A model generated the notes under the pieces. It did no database searches and was not told the origin of the DNA. It saw only the letters and a program-made list of their open reading frames with translations. A DNA stretch of 6,294 nt from an uncultured Prevotella sp. (GTDB lineage: Bacteria > Bacteroidota > Bacteroidia > Bacteroidales > Bacteroidaceae). Positions 1-4,827 of the stretch are shown piece by piece. Position numbers and translations under genes: made by a program. The stretch's first letter is position 1, and the number at the start of each line of letters is the position of its first letter. The DNA lies in NCBI GenBank assembly GCA_900546605.1, contig URDV01000130.1, forward strand, positions 1 through 6,294, given 5' to 3'.

Positions 1-92
1 GGAAAAAGGTAAGCCCCTATTCCATAAAAGTATCGTTATTCACTGATTTACAATGCAATATGAATCCACACCATTTTTTAGCGGACACCAAT
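1..92. other. Left-edge stretch without a clear gene; possible insertion-sequence end
   Basis: No complete coding region is seen here. One plus-strand frame is open from the window edge to TGA at 44-46 (ending KPLFHKSIVIH) and another ends at TAA at 10-12. Either could be the C-terminus of a gene lying outside, but both are too short to identify. At 75-89 the sequence TTTTTTAGCGGACACC resembles the ends of some Bacteroidetes IS elements. This is recalled resemblance only, and the matching opposite end is not in the window. The stretch lies just past the terminator of the cobalamin operon, a common landing place for insertions. Confidence 0.2.
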
Positions 93-95
93 AAT

Positions 96-162
96 AAAAA
101 AAGAGCAAACTATGCATGAAGTGCAGCATGATTAGAGCTGCAACTTTGTGCATAGCTTGCTC
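96..162 (-). terminator. Intrinsic terminator of the btuB-btuG operon
   Basis: Two long arms (103-127 and 137-162) form an imperfect inverted repeat with about 22 Watson-Crick pairs around a 9-base loop. The outer part pairs GAGCAA with TTGCTC, the middle CTATGCA with TGCATAG, and the inner GCAGC with GCTGC. Read on the minus strand, the hairpin is followed directly by seven T residues (complement of 96-102). This is the classic Rho-independent layout. It starts about 30 bases after the btuG stop codon, so it should end the cobalamin-uptake transcript. On the plus strand no T-run follows, so it is probably one-directional. Confidence 0.85.
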
Positions 163-192
163 CTTATTAATGAATAAGTTGCGTGCTACAGC

Positions 193-1302
193 TTATTTAA
201 ACACTACGCCAAAGGGATGAACCCCCGTATTGATGCGGCGTACAAAAGAACCATTAGCGTTGTACACATTAATGTAGCCAGGGTTAGCATAACCAAATGC
301 ACCCTCGTCAGAGCAAACATAAATGTCGCCTGTGGCAGGGTTTACATCCATGCTTATAGGTGATGCTGGCAAATTGCTGGTTTCAAACAGAGTATTGGTT
401 GCTTCAGCCCCAGTAGCAACATCGTAGGCTGCTGATGTAACAGTGGTGGCACCCGTGTTCCAGTCAGTTATAGCGTTGATAACATATAGGTAGTCAACCT
501 TTGCTTGTGTGCGCGAAGTGCGCTGTTGACTATTGGTGGCAATAAATGTACCTGTGCAGAATTCGCTTATAGCGTCGTTAGCGGCAGCAATTTTAAATAC
601 CTTGTTAGATGTGTAAGGAGTAGTAACATAAACATTGCCCAAAGCATCCGTTGTAACATCCCACACATCAGTTAAGCCTTCGGCCTTAATGTCCTTTACC
701 TTGCTGAAGGTAGCTAAGTCAATAACAGCTACAGCTGAGTTAGCATAAGCAGCGGCAGAATTGTTCATGTCGCTCACAGCCACATAGAGTTTGCCATTAG
801 CTGCAGCAAGACCATAAGGGTTAGGGCCTACTTCAATTTTCGAACTGCTAAAGTTGGTAGTGTCAACACGTGTTACATAGCCATCGCTATTCGACACATA
901 CACATGACCATTAGCACTGCAAACAGCTTCAGGTTGTGATGTTTGCACCTGTGCCACAATGCGCATGGTCGCAGCATCGGCCACCCAAAGCAGGTTGTTG
1001 TCGAACATAGGAATATAAATTTTTGAGCCATAAATAATAGGCTTTTGAGCGGTAGTGCCCAGTGCCTGATTGTTTACGCTCTGAAAGAGTCCACTTACGT
1101 AGCTACCACCTTCGGCCAACGAAAGGAAATCAATTGAACTGGCAATGTTGCTATACTTATTGCCTTGGTTTAATACATAGAGTCCACTCTCACCGCGTAC
1201 GGGGGTAGGTGTGGGGGTAGGTGTGGGGTCGTCTTCAGAACAAGCCGTAAAGCCTACGGCTACCAACAGCATCAAAGCTGCCCATTTTAAATGTTTCATC
1301 AT
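193..1302 (-). CDS. btuG: BtuG-like surface lipoprotein, beta-propeller cobalamin-binding protein
   Basis: A 369-residue lipoprotein. The signal peptide has a charged start (MMKHLK), a hydrophobic core and a lipobox ending F-T-A-C, with lipidated cysteine at residue 21. The following S-E-D-D is the acidic signal that sends Bacteroidetes lipoproteins to the cell surface. A T-P repeat linker (residues 25-34) leads into a propeller of the YncE/DUF5074 type: repeated blade strands such as GLYVLNQGN, GSKIYIPM, NGHVYVSNSDGYVTRVDT, NGKLYVAVSD, GNVYVTTPY and GDIYVCSDEG. In Bacteroides, BtuG binds cobalamin very tightly at the surface and sits as a lid on BtuB. The gene begins 52 bases after the btuB stop, behind the same riboswitch, which strongly supports this role. 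Two ATG codons stand at the start; the second (1299) is an equally possible start. The assignment rests on family resemblance and context; cobalamin-contacting residues were not identified. Confidence 0.82.
   Translation of the reverse strand: MMKHLKWAALMLLVAVGFTACSEDDPTPTPTPTPVRGESGLYVLNQGNKYSNIASSIDFLSLAEGGSYVSGLFQSVNNQALGTTAQKPIIYGSKIYIPMFDNNLLWVADAATMRIVAQVQTSQPEAVCSANGHVYVSNSDGYVTRVDTTNFSSSKIEVGPNPYGLAAANGKLYVAVSDMNNSAAAYANSAVAVIDLATFSKVKDIKAEGLTDVWDVTTDALGNVYVTTPYTSNKVFKIAAANDAISEFCTGTFIATNSQQRTSRTQAKVDYLYVINAITDWNTGATTVTSAAYDVATGAEATNTLFETSNLPASPISMDVNPATGDIYVCSDEGAFGYANPGYINVYNANGSFVRRINTGVHPFGVVFK
1201..1228 (-). repeat. 12-base tandem repeat coding for a Thr-Pro linker
   Basis: Two perfect copies of a 12-base unit (GGGGGTAGGTGT on the plus strand, 1201-1212 and 1213-1224) plus a partial third copy. 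On the minus strand it encodes alternating Thr-Pro just behind the lipidated cysteine of the BtuG-like protein. The unit is a multiple of three, so slippage would change linker length without breaking the frame. The linker probably holds the propeller away from the membrane. Confidence 0.8.
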
Positions 1303-1354
1303 AATGTTATATATGTTTTAGAATTATGTAAATAGAATGTAGTTTGAATGATGT

Positions 1355-3457
1355 TTAAAACGTAAAGTTAGCCTCAAGTTTATAAGCCCGTCCTGGCATG
1401 GGATATTTAGCAATTACCTCATATCGATGGTCAAAAGCATTGACAAGGTCGGCTCGTAAGTTCAGCTGTGTGCCGCTACGTTTAAAGTGTAAACTGCGTG
1501 ATAGGCTAAAGCCCCACTCGCTATAAGCGGGTAAATCAGTGGTAGGCAAATGGTTGTTTGAACACCATCGGCGTGAAGCCCACGTAGTGTGTATTACCAC
1601 CCACAGCCATGGGTTCTGCCAAGTGAACGAACCCCCACCTGAGTGTTCGGGTGTGTAGGCCAATTGCTTGTGCCAAGTAGATTCCGAGGCAGATGTAAAG
1701 TCACGACATCGTTGCCACGAATAGTTCATAGCTAACAATAGCTTATGTTGGCGTGCCAATTGCCATTCGCTTTGTAGCGACACATCCAATCCTGCTGCTC
1801 GCACCCGTCCCATATTAATGGTGCGCCACACAAATAAGTTGTAAGGCACCGACACAATGCGGTCTTTTACTTGGTTAAAGTAGCCATCAGCAGTTATGGC
1901 AAACAAGCGCCACCAGCTTACTAAAGGGGTTGCTTGCAGTGTTAAACCCATTGACACTTGGCGTGTTAGCTCTGGTTGCAATGAGGTGGAACCTAAGTGA
2001 TAGTAGTAACTTTCAGTAAATGTGGGCATGCGAAACCCCTCTTTATAGCTGGCGCGTGCATAAAACCACACCTTTTGACTTCTCAAGGCTAACCACGAGG
2101 CTGATAGCGATGGTGTAATGCGCTGCGCATTGCGTGCCGATGGACCTTCAGCTTGTTTCATGTTCCAATATTGGTGAAAAATGCCCCGAGCCTGCACGGT
2201 GAGCCGTGCTGTGTGTACTTCGGCCGAAAGGCTTTGCAGCCAAGTGTCGCGCTTCACGTGGTTATCATTCAGTTGGTTACTATTGAGCGAGGCAAAAGCA
2301 CCATCAGTGGCATAAGCTGCGCTAAGCCACGGAGTGAAGGCATAGGCTGCTCCAGCTGTTACATAAGTTTCACGTTGCCAATAATTTTGATGCAAGGCTC
2401 CCCCAGGATATTGGCCTCCTATGTCGGTGTACTGACTTGTTTGCCAATTATGCTTAGTAGCGGCCATGAGTTGTAGCCGTCCCCACCGTTGTTGCCAACG
2501 AACTTGACCAAAGGCCACTTGTTCCAGCAGTCGCTCATTGTTTTCGTTTACATAAAAGTAAACCATCCCTGGCAAATGGCGGTAGTTGTGGTGAAAATAA
2601 GCTTTCGCCATAAGTTCGCCCCCATTGCCCGCCATCAGTGTTTGGTGCAAATTAAGCTCCGTAGTAACGGTTTGCATGCGACTATTGTTGCGGTGCAAGT
2701 GTTCACTGGCCACCCCATTTTTAACTACAAATGGATAATTGTTTTGTGCCACAAAGTAGTCAGCTGCTCCCCCTATAGCTGTAGTGCGCGTCAGTTGCTT
2801 TTGCAGAGCCACCGAGGGAGCATAAGTGCCAAATGAGGCTTGGCGCAGAGCCACCTTGCCATGCCATGAGTTATCATTTAGAGCCTTGTTCCAAGGCGTT
2901 TCAATGCCCACCACAGCAGCAGCCAAGTTACGTACAGGGCTGAGCAGTTGCGTGCTACCCATGGTTTGAAGCGATAGTGCTTCTAAGCGGTCGGAGCTGA
3001 ACTGTCCTAAGTCTATTTGTCCTTGTCGCGAGTCGTTCACGGCCAGCCCGTCATAGGTTACAGCTGTATGTCCTGCGCCCAAACCGCGCACACTCACCGT
3101 TTTGAGTCCGCCAGCACCACCATAGTCACGCAAGTTTATCCCAGCTAAGCGTCGCAGTGCATCAGCTATGTCAGTCACTCCCCGCGTTGTTAAGTCAGTT
3201 TGCGTAATTCGTTGCACAGGTTGTGTGGTAGCTATGCCCGTAAGGCGTCGTGTGGCTGTAACCTCAGCTGTGCCCAATGAATCGGGTGGAGCGGTGGTCA
3301 GGCTCAACCATGATGTAAGTAATAAAGAGAGCAATCTGTCAAGAATATTATTCAGTTGAAAAGTTGAAGGGGGTTGAGACTTTTTTAAGAGTACATATAT
3401 ATATAGGTGTGTTGCAATAAGTACACACCATGCTAAACTCTTAGTGCAAAGTTTCAT
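1355..3457 (-). CDS. btuB: TonB-dependent outer-membrane cobalamin receptor (BtuB)
   Basis: A 700-residue TonB-dependent receptor. A plug domain covers roughly residues 63-185, with the typical D-I-A-D-A-L-R-R-L-A-G-I stretch (97-108) and VSVRGLGAGHTAVTYDGLAV (121-140). A beta-barrel follows, with many alternating aromatic strands, closing in YKLEANFTF with the C-terminal phenylalanine needed for outer-membrane assembly. Length fits BtuB-type receptors lacking a carboxypeptidase-like N-terminal extension. Substrate assignment rests on the cobalamin riboswitch directly upstream and the BtuG-like gene downstream; it would import cobalamin into the periplasm using TonB energy. The N-terminus is odd: one hydrophobic stretch at residues 8-24 and a second, more signal-peptide-like one at 41-56 ending T-T-A before PPDS. 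The ATG at 3457 is the only in-frame ATG ahead of the plug, so it is kept, although the mature protein may begin near residue 57. Confidence 0.9.
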   Translation of the reverse strand: MKLCTKSLAWCVLIATHLYIYVLLKKSQPPSTFQLNNILDRLLSLLLTSWLSLTTAPPDSLGTAEVTATRRLTGIATTQPVQRITQTDLTTRGVTDIADALRRLAGINLRDYGGAGGLKTVSVRGLGAGHTAVTYDGLAVNDSRQGQIDLGQFSSDRLEALSLQTMGSTQLLSPVRNLAAAVVGIETPWNKALNDNSWHGKVALRQASFGTYAPSVALQKQLTRTTAIGGAADYFVAQNNYPFVVKNGVASEHLHRNNSRMQTVTTELNLHQTLMAGNGGELMAKAYFHHNYRHLPGMVYFYVNENNERLLEQVAFGQVRWQQRWGRLQLMAATKHNWQTSQYTDIGGQYPGGALHQNYWQRETYVTAGAAYAFTPWLSAAYATDGAFASLNSNQLNDNHVKRDTWLQSLSAEVHTARLTVQARGIFHQYWNMKQAEGPSARNAQRITPSLSASWLALRSQKVWFYARASYKEGFRMPTFTESYYYHLGSTSLQPELTRQVSMGLTLQATPLVSWWRLFAITADGYFNQVKDRIVSVPYNLFVWRTINMGRVRAAGLDVSLQSEWQLARQHKLLLAMNYSWQRCRDFTSASESTWHKQLAYTPEHSGGGSFTWQNPWLWVVIHTTWASRRWCSNNHLPTTDLPAYSEWGFSLSRSLHFKRSGTQLNLRADLVNAFDHRYEVIAKYPMPGRAYKLEANFTF

Positions 3458-3480
3458 TCATTCTTCATTTCCAAGGCCTT

Positions 3481-3502
3481 CCTCCTCGGGTTGGCACAAG
3501 GA
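3481..3502 (-). promoter_or_regulatory. Candidate riboswitch expression platform and ribosome-binding region of btuB
   Basis: Between the riboswitch core and the btuB start the minus strand carries a purine-rich GAGGAGGAAGG (3477-3487). TCCT (3499-3502) can pair with AGGA (3483-3486), enclosing a loop containing GTGCC (3493-3497). That GTGCC can pair, with one G-U, with GGCGC in the riboswitch loop at 3601-3605, which resembles the L5-L13 kissing interaction of cobalamin riboswitches. Ligand binding would then hide the purine-rich stretch and reduce translation. This is inferred by hand pairing only. Shine-Dalgarno sequences are weakly used in this phylum. Confidence 0.35.
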
Positions 3503-3513
3503 CAAAACGGCAT

Positions 3514-3676
3514 TACGGCAGGTCTTCTGGCTCGTTCATGTAAGCGTTACCACCTTCCCACTTCGCACAGCCATGTGTGTAAAGCAGTGGCCACAAGGTA
3601 GCGCCCCTTGTTTATAAAGAACATACAGCAGCGGGACTGTACAGGATTCTCACCTGTTTCCCTTATCCGTAAGCGG
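3514..3676 (-). promoter_or_regulatory. Cobalamin (vitamin B12) riboswitch
   Basis: On the minus strand the conserved pieces of the cobalamin riboswitch follow in order. First comes GGGAAACAGGTGAGAATCC with the matching CCTGTACAGTCCCGC (about 3629-3662). Next is the hairpin CAAGG-GGCGCTA-CCTTG (3594-3610), then GCCACTGC (3584-3591) and CGAAGTGGGAAGGTGG (3551-3566). Last is the B12 box GAGCCAGAAGACCTGCC (3517-3533). It lies about 55 bases upstream of btuB, exactly where cobalamin-uptake operons carry it. When adenosylcobalamin or a related form is plentiful it should repress btuB and btuG. No intrinsic terminator is seen between it and btuB, so control at translation is more likely than early termination. 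Confidence 0.95.
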
Positions 3677-3679
3677 ATG

Positions 3680-3687
3680 CAAAGTTA
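3680..3687 (-). promoter_or_regulatory. Bacteroidetes-type -7 promoter box of the btu operon
   Basis: The minus strand reads TAACTTTG, a full match to the Bacteroidetes -7 consensus TAnnTTTG, ending only a few bases before the first conserved part of the riboswitch. Transcription would begin near 3673-3676. No good -33 TTTG box is seen at the expected distance (around 3708-3711), so the promoter may be weak or rely on an activator. Confidence 0.55.
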
Positions 3688-3829
3688 ACACTTTTGTAGC
3701 ATATGATAACTATTAAGTAGGCGAAGTTGAATAAGCGACCCTTAAGAGTGAGCAATATCTTTGCTAAATAACACATTTTTTACTATTAATGTGCTGAATT
3801 TACTCTATCATACTCGTTGGTGGATTTTT

Positions 3830-3869
3830 AGTTGACGGGTTAACAAGTTAACAGGTTAACGGGTAAGTA
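3830..3869. repeat. 8-bp GTTAAC-type tandem repeat
   Basis: Five 8-base units stand in a row: AGTTGACG, GGTTAACA, AGTTAACA, GGTTAACG and GGTAAGTA. The three middle ones contain the palindrome GTTAAC; the outer two are degenerate. It lies between genes and looks like a simple-sequence repeat. No function can be assigned from the sequence. Confidence 0.75.
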
Positions 3870-3939
3870 TGCCATACGTTACTTATTATTATGTTAGGAT
3901 TATTCAGTTAATGCCATCTTCTCAGAAGGCCATTTGATG

Positions 3940-4009
3940 CGATATTGCGATAAATGCATCGAATATCGGCACAGAATCCGAATTTTGCCTTCGTGGCAGC
4001 CCCGAAGGC
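3940..4009. other. Cluster of short hairpins in intergenic DNA
   Basis: Two adjacent inverted repeats are visible. CGATATT-g-CGAT (3940-3951) pairs with ATCGAATATCG (3958-3968), giving 11 pairs with one bulge and a 6-base loop. GCCTTCG (3987-3993) pairs with CGAAGGC (4003-4009), giving 7 perfect pairs with a 9-base loop. The 9-mer GAAGGCCAT also occurs twice in direct orientation (3925-3933 and 4004-4012). This could be a dispersed intergenic repeat or a structured RNA. No T-run follows either hairpin, so these do not look like terminators. Confidence 0.4.
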
Positions 4010-4131
4010 CATGAATTCTCAACATTAGGGCATAATTAAATGAGTATTTTTTTAAAAAAACAATTCTATCATTTTCGCTATATCTATCAAAGCACTTATT
4101 CCTAAAGTTCAGCAAAAATGCAGCTTGCAAA

Positions 4132-4162
4132 TTGCTGCTATGTGCTGAAAAGTGTACCTTTG
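4132..4162 (+). promoter_or_regulatory. Bacteroidetes-type promoter ahead of the ATPase remnant
   Basis: A TACCTTTG box (4155-4162) matches the -7 consensus TAnnTTTG exactly. ATTGC with TTG at 4132-4134 lies 20 bases upstream, the usual place for the -33 box. The start of transcription would fall near 4166-4169, about 100 bases before the ATG at 4265. The -7 box begins inside the first copy of the 33-bp repeat array, so whatever binds the repeat core would touch the promoter. Confidence 0.6.
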
Positions 4163-4255
4163 CCATGTAATAAGGTGCTAAAAAATGTGTTATATAGGCA
4201 TTATGAGGTGTCTAAAAGTGTAGTATGTACACATATTTATGTGCTGAAAAATGTA
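4142..4255 (+). repeat. Four phased copies of a 15-base core at 33-bp spacing
   Basis: A core close to GTGCTGAAAARTGTA starts at 4142, 4175, 4208 and 4241, exactly 33 bases apart each time. The four cores read GTGCTGAAAAGTGTA, GTGCTAAAAAATGTG, GTGTCTAAAAGTGTA and GTGCTGAAAAATGTA. The 18 bases between cores differ almost completely. Copy 1 overlaps the -7 promoter box and the others lie in the predicted 5' leader, before the ATG at 4265. A more degenerate fifth copy may exist near 4107-4122. Conserved cores with diverged spacers suggest protein-binding sites on roughly one face of the helix, or an RNA element, rather than a plain tandem duplication. Confidence 0.7.
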
Positions 4256-4264
4256 AATGTATAT

Positions 4265-4489
4265 ATGGAACGACTTGTAACTCAACAACTTAAGGCGTGG
4301 AAGCTGAGTGCGCATCGCAAGCCTTTAATACTCAATGGCGCTCGTCAAGTGGGCAAGACCTGGGCTTTGCGCGCGTTTGCTCATACTTGTTATGCCAAAG
4401 AAGCTTAACTTCATGTCATACGTTATTCTATGTTGCCTTATCAAGAGCAAGCTAACCTTACTTGCATTCCTTTATATGCCGTTTTGTAA
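4265..4489 (+). pseudogene. Remnant of a DUF4143-type AAA+ ATPase, internally deleted
   Basis: From ATG at 4265 the frame reads MERLVTQQLKAW, then RKPLILNGARQVGKTWALRA. This is the N-terminus of the large Bacteroidetes family of single-gene AAA+ ATPases with a DUF4143 C-terminal domain. The Walker A motif GARQVGKT sits at residues 25-32. The frame hits TAA at 4406-4408 after only 47 residues, whereas family members usually run to about 380-450. Directly behind, in the same frame, it continues VIRYSMLPYQEQ, then CIPLYAVL and TAA at 4487-4489, which resembles the usual C-terminal end of the same family. Walker B, the sensor residues and the whole DUF4143 domain are missing. The simplest reading is one large internal deletion with the stop at or near the junction. 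The N-terminal call is firm; the C-terminal match is from memory of the family. Confidence 0.75.
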
Positions 4490-4523
4490 GGGCATTTCAG
4501 TCCCATTTGTTTAATGCAAACAA

Positions 4524-4573
4524 AAAGTGCCGCACAACGTGTCAACTTTTATTGACACGCTATGCGGCACTTT
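4524..4573 (-). terminator. Strong intrinsic terminator, possibly bidirectional
   Basis: An 11-bp outer stem (AAAGTGCCGCA 4524-4534 with TGCGGCACTTT 4563-4573) and an 8-bp inner stem (CGTGTCAA 4538-4545 with TTGACACG 4552-4559) are separated by a 3x3 internal loop and closed by a 6-base loop. On the minus strand it is followed by TTTTTGTTTG, ending the secreted-protein unit about 30 bases after the small-protein stop. On the plus strand it is followed by the T-rich AGTTTTATGTTTT, so it may also stop transcripts from the ATPase remnant. Confidence 0.88.
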
Positions 4574-4605
4574 AGTTTTATGTTTTACTGGTGTGAACGA
4601 GTGTA

Positions 4606-4782
4606 TTAATCTTCGTCAGCACCATTCCAATTATCTGCACTCCAGCCATTGCGCTCGGTTGAGAGCACATTGCTTTCGTCTGTAACAGTTTCGCTTGATG
4701 ACCAACCAAGGCTTTGTGCCATCATACCTTCAGTAGCAAGTTCAATACGAATGGCAGATGGAGCAATATATGTTCTTTTCAT
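4606..4782 (-). CDS. Small acidic hypothetical protein (58 residues)
   Basis: ATG at 4782 to TAA at 4606 gives 58 residues. It begins MKRTYIAPSAIRIELATEGM; the M-K-x-T-Y-x-x-P start followed by an alternating hydrophobic stretch and E-G-M is a pattern seen in many unnamed small Bacteroidales proteins. The second half is polar, with three tryptophans (27, 47, 52), Asn/Ser-rich and ending G-A-D-E-D. No signal peptide, membrane segment or cysteine is present. It lies 45 bases behind the secreted-protein gene on the same strand and directly before a strong terminator, with no clear promoter in the gap, so the two are probably co-transcribed. Function is unknown; a leader-like N-terminus with a variable acidic tail would also suit a precursor peptide, but no modification gene is in view. 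That it is a real gene is inferred from the start pattern, spacing and terminator. Confidence 0.7.
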   Translation of the reverse strand: MKRTYIAPSAIRIELATEGMMAQSLGWSSSETVTDESNVLSTERNGWSADNWNGADED

Positions 4783-4827
4783 GTTGCTATAAAATCAAAA
4801 ATTGATAGTTAATGTGAACTATGATGT

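Larger units (their letters stand above)
3691..4131. other. Gene-free stretch between the btu promoter and the ATPase remnant
   Basis: No convincing gene is seen on either strand. An open minus-strand frame (3900-4166) would give an 88-residue protein with no recognisable motif, signal peptide or domain. It runs through hairpins and across the promoter of the opposite strand, so it is judged non-coding. The stretch holds an 8-bp tandem repeat (3830-3869), a group of short hairpins (3940-4009), an isolated TATCTTTG box at 3756-3763 with no gene behind it, and a T7A7 palindrome (about 4047-4060). Confidence 0.6.

Noticed and set aside
3756..3763. TATCTTTG promoter-like box on the plus strand
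   Set aside because: No -33 box at the right distance and no gene or structured RNA recognised behind it; likely chance.
3830..3869. 8-bp repeats as a CRISPR array
   Set aside because: Units are far too short, contiguous without spacers, and no cas gene is present.
3900..4166. Minus-strand open frame of 88 codons in the intergenic stretch
   Set aside because: No recognisable motif, crosses hairpins and the opposite-strand promoter and repeat array, and has no clear promoter of its own; judged non-coding.
4118..4264. Extending the ATPase remnant upstream to the ATG at 4118
   Set aside because: That ATG lies upstream of the predicted transcription start, and the added residues only translate the 33-bp repeat array as an 11-residue period. 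The family N-terminus begins at MERL (4265).
4142..4273. 33-bp repeats as a CRISPR array or plasmid iterons
   Set aside because: Only 15 bases of each unit are conserved, the copies differ from one another, and no cas or replication-initiator gene is nearby; placement over a promoter fits regulation better.
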